DNA from: Alphaproteobacteria bacterium
GTDB lineage: Bacteria > Pseudomonadota > Alphaproteobacteria > RS24
DNA length: 59,955 nt
Direction of reading: 5' to 3'
Assembly (NCBI GenBank): GCA_022426245.1
Contig: JAKMDW010000131.1
Location: 1 to 59,955 of the forward strand
The notes under the pieces are model-generated. The model searched no databases. It saw only the letters and a list, made by a program, of their open reading frames with translations, and had not been told where the DNA came from. The translations under genes were made by a program, and so were the position numbers. This document shows, in pieces, positions 40,721 to 50,083 of this stretch. Each line of letters opens with the position of its first letter. Position 1 is the stretch's first letter.

Positions 40721-41929
40721 TCAGCCCTCATGCTGGCCGATAATACCGGCCGCGAGATATTTCGCGCGGGTTTCTTCATCAAGACCATATTGCTCAAGCA
40801 CGTCCATTGTGTGCTGGCCAATTTCCGGCAGCGGCCCTTTCGGGTCGGTGCTTTCATCGCCAAAGCGAATGGGCGAAGCAATGTTTTTATAGCTCGTGCC
40901 GTCGGTTTTCGGCATGTCGACATAAACACCGGCTTCGTGCATTTGCGGGTCTTCAAAGGCTTGCTCAAAAGTCTGCACGGGCGACCAAATGAGGCCGGCA
41001 GCATCGAGAATGGGTTTCCATTCATCAATGGTTTTTTGCGCAAAGGCTTCGTCCATCATCGCAATCAATGCGACACCATTGCGGCGGCGGTCGCGCAGAC
41101 TGCCGAAGCGGTCATCCTCCAGTAAATCCTCGCGGCCAATAGCGCGGGCGACATCCGGCCAATCCGGCTCACCCGGACGGCCATTGATAAACAACCAATA
41201 TTCATCTTTGGTCATGTAATAATTATTAATCGCTACAATCGCTTCGTCGCGTGGGCGTGAGCGCGCAATACGGCCATAACGCAGCCATGTGCCGTAATCA
41301 CAGCCGACCGCATAAGCGGCGGAGCGCACCAGCGAGCTTTCGACCAGCGTGCCCTTGCCGGTATCGCGCGCTTTCAACAAGGCAGCAAGAATGCCGCTGG
41401 CCGTAGCAATGCCGGTAATGTGGTCACCTGCGGCTGTGCGCAAAGGGGCCGGGGCCGCGCCTTTGGGTGTCATAATCCAGCCGAAGCCTGATTTGGCGTT
41501 AAACGCTGCCGTGTCAAACCCCGGCTTATCGGCTTCTTCGCCCTGAAGGCCGAAACCGGTAACGCTGGCATAAACCAGCTTCGGGTTGATTTTCGACAGC
41601 GCGTCAAAGTCGAGGCCTTGTTCTTTCAGTTGGCCGGGGCGCACATTGGTCAAGAACACATCGGCATCCGCCACCAGCTTGCGGACAATGGCGCGGCCTT
41701 CATCAGTGCCGGTATTGACTGCAATGGCGCGCTTGCCACGATTGTCGAGTGCGGAAACCGGATTGTCGGGATAATCATCAGTCATCGCGCTGGCATAGAA
41801 TTTGCGCATCGGGCAACCGCCCAGCGGCTCAATTTTAATCACGTCTGCACCCCAATCAGCCATAATGCCGCCGGCAGAGGGGGCGGCGATATAGGTTGCC
41901 ATTTCAATTATTTTGACGCCTTCTAGCAT
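40721..41929 (-). CDS. CaiB/BaiF CoA-transferase family protein
   Basis: MLEGVKIIEMATYIAAPSAGGIMADWGADVIKIEPLGG, NRGKRAIAVN. Confidence 0.94.
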   Translation of the reverse strand: MLEGVKIIEMATYIAAPSAGGIMADWGADVIKIEPLGGCPMRKFYASAMTDDYPDNPVSALDNRGKRAIAVNTGTDEGRAIVRKLVADADVFLTNVRPGQLKEQGLDFDALSKINPKLVYASVTGFGLQGEEADKPGFDTAAFNAKSGFGWIMTPKGAAPAPLRTAAGDHITGIATASGILAALLKARDTGKGTLVESSLVRSAAYAVGCDYGTWLRYGRIARSRPRDEAIVAINNYYMTKDEYWLFINGRPGEPDWPDVARAIGREDLLEDDRFGSLRDRRRNGVALIAMMDEAFAQKTIDEWKPILDAAGLIWSPVQTFEQAFEDPQMHEAGVYVDMPKTDGTSYKNIASPIRFGDESTDPKGPLPEIGQHTMDVLEQYGLDEETRAKYLAAGIIGQHEG

Positions 41930-41981
41930 GGTCAGAACTCCCTTTTGCGTTTAACTTAATGCCAGCCAATAAGAAAAGGCA

Positions 41982-42320
41982 ATGATTGAAAGCGTGACTG
42001 AAGAAAAGACAAGAAAAATACTGCTGGCGAAAAAGCAGGAGGTGTCGGATTTGCTGAATAACAGCGCCGATGATTCCGCGCCGGTTGAGCTAGACCAAAC
42101 CCAACAGGGGCGTTTGTCGCGCATGGATGCGTTGCAGCAACAAGCCATGGCAGCAGAAACGCAAAGACGCCGCCAACGCGAAGTATATTTATTGGACGCA
42201 GCGTTGAAGCGACTGGACGAAGGCGAATATGGCTATTGCGTCAATTGCGGCGAGGCGATTGAGCCACAACGTCTCGCGCTCGACCCTGCGACACCCTTTT
42301 GTATTTCACATGCGGTATAA
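41982..42320 (+). CDS. TraR/DksA family zinc-finger protein
   Basis: LLDAALKRLDEGEYGYCVNCGEAIEPQRLALDPATPFCISHAV (C-x2-C...C-x2-H). Confidence 0.9.
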   Translation: MIESVTEEKTRKILLAKKQEVSDLLNNSADDSAPVELDQTQQGRLSRMDALQQQAMAAETQRRRQREVYLLDAALKRLDEGEYGYCVNCGEAIEPQRLALDPATPFCISHAV

Positions 42321-42404
42321 GGGTTAGGCTGTGAAACAGCCCCAGCCCGCTTCTGCTGAACAAATTCCGTTGCCGCCGACGCGTTGGGGCTTTATCAGAG
42401 GCGA

Positions 42405-43616
42405 ATGAACTATTTCTCTTTCATTGGTGCGCATTACCGCTTTTTGTTGTTCGGATTTTTGATGATGGGGCTGTCGAATTTCGGCCAGACTTTTTTCATT
42501 GCGCTTTACAGCAATGAGATACGCACCATGTTCGACCTGTCCAATGCCGGTTTTGGCGGTCTTTATTCTGCCGCCACTTTGGCGAGCGCGCTGGCGATTA
42601 TTGTCAATGGCCGCTTTATCGATGACTGGCCGCTTCGGCGTTATGCGCTGTTTGTGCTCGGCGGTTTGGCGCTTGGCTGTGTGGCGATGGGGCTGGCGGC
42701 GCATGTAACCGTCTTGTTTCTCGCGCTGTTTATGTTGCGCCATTTCGGGCAGGGTTTGAGCGGTCACACGGCCATGACCTCGACCGGGCGTGCTTTTGAT
42801 AAGAACCGTGGGCAAGCCGTATCATTGGTGCAGCTAGGCTATGCCGGATTTGAGAGCTTTTTTCCCATTATGGCGGTGACGGCGATTGCCCTTATCGGTT
42901 GGCAGCAAAGTTGGTTTCTCTATGCCGCGCTTTTGCTCATGGTTGCCATTCCGTTGCAGATGATGCTGGTCGGTTATGAGCCGCGCCGCGATGGCATGAG
43001 CGATGATGACACGCCTGAGAAAGGCGCTGACCGCGCGGCAATGCTGCGCGATAAGCGTTTTTATATGGTGCTGCCGCTTTATCTGGCGCCACCGTTTTTC
43101 CTGACCGGTCTGTTTTTTCATCAGGTGCAACTGGCCGCCGCACGCGGCTGGGCGATTGAGACATTGGCGGCGGCGTTTACGCTTTACGCCTTCATCAAAG
43201 TGGCGTCATCGCTGGCCACTGGCCCTTTGGTTGACCGCTTTACCGCATTGCGCCTGCTGCCACTCAGTGCCGTGCCATTGGTGGCGGCCTTCTGGCTGCT
43301 GGTGGTGCCGGATAATCTGTTCGGCGCGGCGACTCCATTTATTTATATGGGGCTTATTGGCCTCAATCTCGGTCTCATTGGGCCGATTAGTGGCGGCTTA
43401 TGGCCGGAGCTTTTTGGCACGGCGCATCTTGGCGCTATCCGCTCCTTGACCGCTCCGATTGGCATTTCGGCAACGGCCGCTGCGCCGGTTTTGTTCGGCT
43501 TGGCGATTGATATGGGTATCAGTTTCAGTGCGGTTGCCTTGAGCGGAATTGCATTTCTGATTGGGTCAGCATTGCTTGCGTTTTCAGTGACAGCCGATAA
43601 ACTCCCCTCCAAATAG
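42405..43616 (+). CDS. MFS transporter
   Basis: MNYFSFIGAHYRFLLFGFLMMGLSNFGQTFFIALYSNEIR; 12 TM-like segments. Start refined to ATG 42405. Confidence 0.9.
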   Translation: MNYFSFIGAHYRFLLFGFLMMGLSNFGQTFFIALYSNEIRTMFDLSNAGFGGLYSAATLASALAIIVNGRFIDDWPLRRYALFVLGGLALGCVAMGLAAHVTVLFLALFMLRHFGQGLSGHTAMTSTGRAFDKNRGQAVSLVQLGYAGFESFFPIMAVTAIALIGWQQSWFLYAALLLMVAIPLQMMLVGYEPRRDGMSDDDTPEKGADRAAMLRDKRFYMVLPLYLAPPFFLTGLFFHQVQLAAARGWAIETLAAAFTLYAFIKVASSLATGPLVDRFTALRLLPLSAVPLVAAFWLLVVPDNLFGAATPFIYMGLIGLNLGLIGPISGGLWPELFGTAHLGAIRSLTAPIGISATAAAPVLFGLAIDMGISFSAVALSGIAFLIGSALLAFSVTADKLPSK

Positions 43617-43635
43617 GGCCAATGGGGAGAGCACA

Positions 43636-44415
43636 ATGAGCGAAAATGATTTGATTCCGGCCGCCACGGTTATGATGCTGCGCGATACGGATAATGGCCC
43701 TGAAGTATTCATGGTGGTGCGTCATCACGAGATTGACTTCGCCTCAGGGGCGCTGGTGTTTCCCGGCGGCAAAGCGGATAAGGCGGATTTTGACTCTGCC
43801 CTGCGCGCCCATTGCGGCAAAGCCGATGATTTTGATGATAAAGAGTTGGCGTTGCGTATTGCCTCAATTCGCGAGAGCTTTGAGGAATGCGGTATTTTGC
43901 TGGCTCGCGAAAAAGGGCAGAGCGATTTTATTTCCGCCGCGCGCCTTCAACAACTTGATGGCTGGCGCGACCGCTTCAATAATCGCGATGCCACCATGCT
44001 GGCTTTTGCCGAGGCGGAAAATCTGGAATTTGCTGTCGATGCGTTAGGCTTTTACGCGCATTGGATTACACCGGAAATGATGCCCAAGCGTTTCGACACA
44101 TATTTTTATATGGCGCGCGCACCGCAGGACCATATCGGTTTGCATGATGGCAGCGAAAGCGTTGACAGTGTTTGGATTACCGCCAAACAGGCGATTGCCG
44201 AAGCCGATGCGAAAAAGCGCACGGTCATTTTCCCGACCCGCATGAATATTGAAAAGCTAGCCAATAACAGCAGTGTTGATGAAGCGCTGGCGGCATGCGG
44301 CGATGTGGTGACGGTGACGCCGTTTATCGAAAAAGAGGGCGAGAAATCGTTTTTGCGTATTCAGCCCGATGCCGGTTATGGCGACCCGAAAGAGGATGTC
44401 ACCCGAGGTCTTTAA
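43636..44415 (+). CDS. NUDIX hydrolase
   Basis: GALVFPGGKADKADFD, ELALRIASIRESFEECGILLA. Confidence 0.88.
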   Translation: MSENDLIPAATVMMLRDTDNGPEVFMVVRHHEIDFASGALVFPGGKADKADFDSALRAHCGKADDFDDKELALRIASIRESFEECGILLAREKGQSDFISAARLQQLDGWRDRFNNRDATMLAFAEAENLEFAVDALGFYAHWITPEMMPKRFDTYFYMARAPQDHIGLHDGSESVDSVWITAKQAIAEADAKKRTVIFPTRMNIEKLANNSSVDEALAACGDVVTVTPFIEKEGEKSFLRIQPDAGYGDPKEDVTRGL

Positions 44416-44430
44416 GGCGGTTTGTTGCCC

Positions 44431-45231
44431 CTATGGCAAAAATTGTTCGGCCAAAATCCGCTCGTCTAGGCTGTGGTCCTTGTCGAACAGCATCAGCAAA
44501 TTATGCGCTTTTGACTGGCGCACACTGACCTCAATGACATTGCGAAACTCGCTATGGTCGGCCACCGCGCTTATTGGCCGCTTCTCGGCCTCCAATGCGG
44601 TGAAGGTGACAGTGGCGTTTTCCGGCAGAAGCGCACCGCGCCACCGCCGTGGCCGAAACGCCGAAATGGGCGTGAGTGCCAATAATTGCGCATCAATCGG
44701 CAGGATTGGGCCATGCGCCGACAGATTATAGGCAGTGCTTCCGGCCGGTGTCGCGAGCAAGGCACCATCGCAAATCAATTCTTCCATGCGGGTTTTACCG
44801 TCAATGGCAATTTGCAGCTTGGCAGCTTGGGCAGTCATGCGCAGCAATGAGACCTCATTAATCGCCAAGGCTGTATGGGTATTGCCATCCGCATCCTTAG
44901 CGGTCATCTCCAAAGGATGCAGCAAAGTCATTTTGGCGTCGGCAACGCGCTCAGCCAAACCGTCCTCGGAAAACTTGTTCATCAAAAACCCGACAGAGCC
45001 GTGATGCATGCCGAATATCGGTTTCCCCTCATCCATAAAGCCGTGCAGGCTGGCGAGCATCAGCCCATCACCGCCAAGCGCAATAATAACATCGGCATCA
45101 TTAACGCTGACGCCGTCATAGCGCGCATGCAGCCCGGCCCGCGCCGTCTCGGCGGCAGCGTCAGGGCTGGCGACAAAGGCCAGTTTTTTGCGTTTAGCGT
45201 CGCTCACATTGCGTCCAATCGCGTCTTGCAT
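44431..45231 (-). CDS. nadK: NAD kinase
   Basis: [60 protein letters not shown]. Start likely the internal Met ~45231. Confidence 0.93.
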   Translation of the reverse strand: MQDAIGRNVSDAKRKKLAFVASPDAAAETARAGLHARYDGVSVNDADVIIALGGDGLMLASLHGFMDEGKPIFGMHHGSVGFLMNKFSEDGLAERVADAKMTLLHPLEMTAKDADGNTHTALAINEVSLLRMTAQAAKLQIAIDGKTRMEELICDGALLATPAGSTAYNLSAHGPILPIDAQLLALTPISAFRPRRWRGALLPENATVTFTALEAEKRPISAVADHSEFRNVIEVSVRQSKAHNLLMLFDKDHSLDERILAEQFLP

Positions 45232-45291
45232 CAGCGGCCTAAAATGGCCACAGTCGTTATGTAGCATGATAATAAAAGAAAGGAAGCTGCC

Positions 45292-45714
45292 ATGCCAAAT
45301 ACAACACAATTTCAGGGCGCGAGGCTCATTCCTAATTTGGTCTATCACGATGCCGATGAAGCGATTATTTGGCTCGATCGCGCATTCGGATTTACGGTGC
45401 TATTGCGGGTTGAGGGCGAGGGCGACAAAATTGCGCATGCGCAATTGGTGCGCGACGAAATGATGATTATGCTGTCCAGCACGCGCGATGATGATTTCGG
45501 CAAAAATTTTGACACCCCGCAGGTCAGGGGTATCAACACGCAAGGCGCATATATTGTGGTAGAAGACGTTTCCGCGGCCTATGAACGCGCACTGGCCGCA
45601 GGGGCGCAAACAGTGATGCCGCTTCAAACACAAGATTATGGCGGCGAGGGCTTTACGGTGCGCGATCCGGAAGGGCATATTTGGAGCTTCGGGGATTACG
45701 ATCCGTGGGTTTAA
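45292..45714 (+). CDS. VOC family (glyoxalase-like) protein
   Basis: [44 protein letters not shown]. Confidence 0.92.
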   Translation: MPNTTQFQGARLIPNLVYHDADEAIIWLDRAFGFTVLLRVEGEGDKIAHAQLVRDEMMIMLSSTRDDDFGKNFDTPQVRGINTQGAYIVVEDVSAAYERALAAGAQTVMPLQTQDYGGEGFTVRDPEGHIWSFGDYDPWV

Positions 45715-45724
45715 GGTAAGCGTT

Positions 45725-47233
45725 ATGAGTGAACAGTATATTTTGAGTATCGATCAGGGCACGACTTCGTCACGCGCTTTGGCTTTTAACAAAGCCGGGC
45801 AAGTGAAGGCTGTCGCGCAAAGTGAGTTTCGGCAAATCTTTCCCGATGCCGGTTGGGTAGAGCACGACGCAATTGAGATTTGGGACACTACGCTGGCCTG
45901 CTGCAAAGATGTGCTGGCCGATTTGGGGGCAGAAAATTTTGTCGCCATTGCCATTACCAATCAACGCGAGACCGCCGTGGTGTGGGAGCGCGCAACCGGC
46001 AGGCCGATTGCCAATGCCATTGTTTGGCAAGACCGCCGCACAGCTGATATTTGCAATGGCCTGAAAGAGGCCGGTCACGAGGCGATGATTACCGAGAAAA
46101 CCGGACTGCTGCTCGACCCATATTTCTCGGCCAGCAAAGTCGGCTGGCTGCTCGACAATGTGGAGGGTGCGTCCGGAAACATAAGGGCGCGGGCCGAAGC
46201 CGGCGAACTGGCTTTCGGCACGATTGATAGCTGGTTGGTTTGGCAATTAACCGAAGGCGCAAGCCATGTCACCGATGCCAGCAATGCGGCGCGCACCAGC
46301 CTGTTCAACATTCACGATAATCAATGGGATGCTGATTTGCTTGACCTGTTTGGCGTATCGGCGGCGCTAATGCCTGAGGTCAAAGACAATGCGGCTGATT
46401 TCGGCACAGCAACGACCGCCGTTCTGGGCGTGGCCTTGCCAATTCTCGGCATGGCCGGAGACCAACAAGCGGCGACCATCGGGCAGGCTTGTTTCAAACC
46501 GGGGATGATTAAATCGACCTATGGCACGGGCTGTTTCGTGCTGGCCAATACGGGTCACAAACCCGCCGCATCTGGCAACCGCCTGCTGACGACCATCGGT
46601 TATCGCCTCAAGGGCGAGACCACTTTTGCGCTCGAGGGCAGTATTTTCATGGCCGGTGCGATCGTCCAATGGTTGCGCGATGGTTTGCAGCTCATTGACG
46701 ACGCTGCCGAGACACAAAAGCTGGCCGAGGCGGCCAATCCCGATAGCGCGGTGACGATGGTGCCTGCCTTCACCGGACTGGGTGCGCCGCATTGGGCGCC
46801 TGATGCGCGCGCGGCGATTTTTAATATGACCCGTGATAGCGGCAAGGCCGATATTGCGCGCGCTGCATTAGAGAGTGTATCTCTGCAAACGGCCGATTTA
46901 ATGCGCGCCATTGCCGATGATATGGCGGCGGCGGGAATGGATGTGCCGCCGCGCCTGCGGGTTGATGGCGGCATGGTGGCTAATGATTGGCTGTGTCAAA
47001 ATCTTGCAGATTTATGTGCTTGCCCGATTGACCGCCCCGCCGTGACTGAAACCACGGCACTGGGCGCGGCCATGTTGGCGATGTTACAGCTTGGCTGGTT
47101 TGATAGCCTCGACGCGTTGGGCGAAAGCTGGGCACTGGAAGCGCAATTCGAGCCGCAAATGGCGGGCGAGAAAAGAGCCGAGAAACAAGACCTCTGGCAG
47201 GCCGCATTGCAGCACGTTTTGACTAGAATTTAA
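45725..47233 (+). CDS. glpK: Glycerol kinase
   Basis: MSEQYILSIDQGTTSSRALAFNKAGQVKAVAQSEFRQIFPDAGWVEHDAIEIWDT, YGTGCFVLANTG. Start refined from 45638. Confidence 0.96.
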   Translation: MSEQYILSIDQGTTSSRALAFNKAGQVKAVAQSEFRQIFPDAGWVEHDAIEIWDTTLACCKDVLADLGAENFVAIAITNQRETAVVWERATGRPIANAIVWQDRRTADICNGLKEAGHEAMITEKTGLLLDPYFSASKVGWLLDNVEGASGNIRARAEAGELAFGTIDSWLVWQLTEGASHVTDASNAARTSLFNIHDNQWDADLLDLFGVSAALMPEVKDNAADFGTATTAVLGVALPILGMAGDQQAATIGQACFKPGMIKSTYGTGCFVLANTGHKPAASGNRLLTTIGYRLKGETTFALEGSIFMAGAIVQWLRDGLQLIDDAAETQKLAEAANPDSAVTMVPAFTGLGAPHWAPDARAAIFNMTRDSGKADIARAALESVSLQTADLMRAIADDMAAAGMDVPPRLRVDGGMVANDWLCQNLADLCACPIDRPAVTETTALGAAMLAMLQLGWFDSLDALGESWALEAQFEPQMAGEKRAEKQDLWQAALQHVLTRI

Positions 47234-47299
47234 GCCGCAGGATTTGACAAATTTGCCCATTGGTAGCAGGGTAATCGAAATAATTGAGGGAGAACTGTT

Positions 47300-48064
47300 A
47301 TGTCAGCAGCAGAAGAGATTAAAAGCGTCAAAGATATGGTCAGCGCCGAGGAATGGCAGCTGCGGGTCGATTTGGCGGCAACCTATCGTTTGGTCGCCAT
47401 GTATGGCTGGGACGATATGATTTTTACCCATATTTCGGTGCGTGTGCCGGGGCCTGAGCATCACTTCCTGATCAACCCTTATGGCATGCTGTTTGAAGAA
47501 ATTACCGCATCAAGCTTGGTCAAAGTTGACCTTGAGGGCAATATCGTTATGGACAGCCCGTATTTCGTCAATCCGGCAGGTTTTACCATTCATTCCGCCA
47601 TTCACATGGCGCGCGAAGATGCGCAATGCGTGCTGCACTTGCACACCGATGACGGCGTAGCTGTATCAGCGCAAAAAGAAGGTCTGATGCCTTTGTCGCA
47701 ATTCGCCATGCTGGTGCGCCCGCATCTCGCCTATCATGATTATGAGGGCGTGGCGCTTGACCTCGATGAGCGCGAGCGTTTGGTCAAAGATATTGGTGAT
47801 AAAAATGCCATGTTGCTGCGCAATCACGGCACTTTGGCGGTCGGGGCAAATTGCGCCATGGCGTTTATGGCGATTTATTTCCTTGAGCGCGCCTGCGCCA
47901 CACAAGTGCGCACGATGAGCGCCAAGCCGCATATGCCGAGCCAAGACGCGATTGATACGGTTGATGAGCAATCGCAATCACTGTTTGAACCGGGCATTGA
48001 TGCGCTGGCATGGCCGGCGCTGCTGCGAAAGCTCGACCGCCTCGACCCGTCATTCCGCGATTAG
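47300..48064 (+). CDS. Class II aldolase/adducin family protein
   Basis: DDMIFTHISVRVPGPEHHFLINPYGMLFEEITASSLVKVDLEGN, HLHTDDGVAVSAQ. Confidence 0.92.
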   Translation: MSAAEEIKSVKDMVSAEEWQLRVDLAATYRLVAMYGWDDMIFTHISVRVPGPEHHFLINPYGMLFEEITASSLVKVDLEGNIVMDSPYFVNPAGFTIHSAIHMAREDAQCVLHLHTDDGVAVSAQKEGLMPLSQFAMLVRPHLAYHDYEGVALDLDERERLVKDIGDKNAMLLRNHGTLAVGANCAMAFMAIYFLERACATQVRTMSAKPHMPSQDAIDTVDEQSQSLFEPGIDALAWPALLRKLDRLDPSFRD

Positions 48065-48520
48065 ATGATGCGTAAATCCGTTTTAAGCCTCGTTGTGAGC
48101 GCTGTTTTGGCCATGCCCACAACAGCGGTACTGGCGCATGAGCCCGGCACTTATGAAAGCCCGATTGTTGAAATGCGCGTCAAACGCTTCAAGCAAAGCG
48201 GGGCTGACATTCAGGCGATTTTCAAAAAACATATGGGCGCGGGCGATTTCTCTGCGATTGAAGAAGCCGCTACGCTTATGGCGGCGTGGGGTCAGGAAAT
48301 GCCCGACGCCTTTCCTGAAGGCAGTAACAGCGTCGGCGCAGACCCGGCCATATGGCAGAATTTTGATGATTTCAAAAGCAAGTCGGACGCTTTCGCCAAA
48401 GCCGCCATGCAGTTAAAGGCGGTGGCCGGTTCAGCCGATGCGCAGGCGGTTAAGAAAGCCGCCCAAGCGGTCGGCGGCACGTGCAAAGCCTGTCACGACA
48501 GCTATCGCATTAAGCATTAA
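48065..48520 (+). CDS. Cytochrome c' / c-556 family protein
   Basis: Signal peptide, four-helix-like region, C-terminal haem motif CKACHDSYR. Confidence 0.93.
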   Translation: MMRKSVLSLVVSAVLAMPTTAVLAHEPGTYESPIVEMRVKRFKQSGADIQAIFKKHMGAGDFSAIEEAATLMAAWGQEMPDAFPEGSNSVGADPAIWQNFDDFKSKSDAFAKAAMQLKAVAGSADAQAVKKAAQAVGGTCKACHDSYRIKH

Positions 48521-48527
48521 TATGCCT

Positions 48528-49166
48528 CTAATATGAGGGGGTGAGCAGCGATAAGCTGAGCGCCCCACCGACGCAAATCACCAGCAGGGCCAGCCCTGCT
48601 TGCGTGCGTTTGGGTGAGGGCAGGGTGCGGCCTTCGCCACCCGTTACCATGCGGCTGACCAGCTTTTCGCCCAGCCATAGCCGATGCGCCAAAAGCGCCA
48701 GCACATGCAGCGCGACCAGCGGAATGACCAATATATGCAGGCGTTGGTGCCATGCGCCCATCGGCCCGGCCAGTTCGGGTGCTGCCCCGACGACGGTCAA
48801 TGGCGCTTCATAGAGAATATCATCGCCGGTCCATAATCCGGTGACCGCCATCGCCCCCATCAGCGCCAGCATGGCGATAACGGCCAGCGCGCCGGTCGGG
48901 TTGTGGCCGGGCTGCAATGTGGATGTGCGCGCAACCAGATGTTTGATATAGGCCCAAATGGCTTTTGGCCCGCGCAAAAAAACCACGAAGCGCGCTGTCT
49001 CATGGCCGACAAAGCCCCAAATCAAACGGAAAGCCAATAAGCCACAGGCGGCGAGGCCAAAATATTCATGCGCGTCAATCGCACCGCGTTCGCCGCTAAT
49101 GTAAGCACCGGCAATGCTGATGACGAAGCCCCAGTGAAACAGGCGGGTCGGTAAGTCCCAGACCAT
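48528..49166 (-). CDS. Cytochrome b561-type membrane protein
   Basis: VWDLPTRLFHWGFVISIAGAYISGE, FRLIWGFVGHETARF, HQRLHILVIPLVALHVLALLAHR. Confidence 0.92.
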   Translation of the reverse strand: MVWDLPTRLFHWGFVISIAGAYISGERGAIDAHEYFGLAACGLLAFRLIWGFVGHETARFVVFLRGPKAIWAYIKHLVARTSTLQPGHNPTGALAVIAMLALMGAMAVTGLWTGDDILYEAPLTVVGAAPELAGPMGAWHQRLHILVIPLVALHVLALLAHRLWLGEKLVSRMVTGGEGRTLPSPKRTQAGLALLVICVGGALSLSLLTPSY

Positions 49167-50083
49167 CAGGCGGCTGCGCTTCGGGTGAATAGTTTTGCCA
49201 GCGCCGCCGCATCAGGCATTTGCGGTTTGCCGATAATGACAAAATGCCCAGACGCATCGCGCGCATAAGCCTCGGTAGAAATACGCCCACCGGCCAAATG
49301 CAGCACATAAGCGCCCTCGCTGTCGCGCAACACGCCTTTGGCGCGCAGCACATGCGGGCGCAGGGTTTCCAGTTTTGCAATCAGTTCGGCGCGCGGCATG
49401 TCACTCAAATGACCCGCCCATTGCACAAAATCATGCTCAATATCCCCTTGCGGGTGCGGTATTTCGCTGTCGGTGTTCAGCCCCAGCACAACATTAATCG
49501 GCATTTTGCCGTGCGTAATCTCGGCCAGCGGAACGCCCGGATAGCTGGCGCGCAATTCATCGCTCAGCGCGGCGCGTTGTTTTTCATCGGCCAAATCGGT
49601 TTTCGATATCAGCAATAAATGCGCCGCCGCGATTTGCTTGGCATAATTATCGGCCAGATGCGGGTCTTTTGAATGAATGTGATGCGCCGCCGCATCGACC
49701 AAAGTCACAATGCCATCAAGTCGCATTTGCGGGTCAACCGCGGCGAAACCGGCAATGCGCGTTGGCTCGGCAACGCCGCTGGCCTCAATAATAATGTGGT
49801 CGGGTAGCGGGTCTTGCTGCATCACCTCAATAAATGTTCGCATCAAATCATCACCGATCGAACAACACACACAGCCATTGGCCAGCGCAATTTGATTGCC
49901 GTGCTTTTCTGCAATCAGTTCGGCGTCGATATTCAGCGCGCCAAAATCATTGACCAGAGCGGTGATGCGCCGCCCGCCATTTGATGGCCCGGTCTGTGTC
50001 AGCAGGTGATTGAGCAGGCTGGTCTTGCCGCTACCGAGAAATCCACTGATAATGGTCAGCGGAACTTTCTGCGCCGCTTGCAT
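49166..50083 (-). CDS. CobW/COG0523 family GTPase (putative metallochaperone)
   Basis: PLTIISGFLGSGKTSLLNHLL, NDFGALNID, ANGCVCCSIGDDLM (CxCC), SKTDLAD. Confidence 0.94.
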   Translation of the reverse strand: MQAAQKVPLTIISGFLGSGKTSLLNHLLTQTGPSNGGRRITALVNDFGALNIDAELIAEKHGNQIALANGCVCCSIGDDLMRTFIEVMQQDPLPDHIIIEASGVAEPTRIAGFAAVDPQMRLDGIVTLVDAAAHHIHSKDPHLADNYAKQIAAAHLLLISKTDLADEKQRAALSDELRASYPGVPLAEITHGKMPINVVLGLNTDSEIPHPQGDIEHDFVQWAGHLSDMPRAELIAKLETLRPHVLRAKGVLRDSEGAYVLHLAGGRISTEAYARDASGHFVIIGKPQMPDAAALAKLFTRSAAA

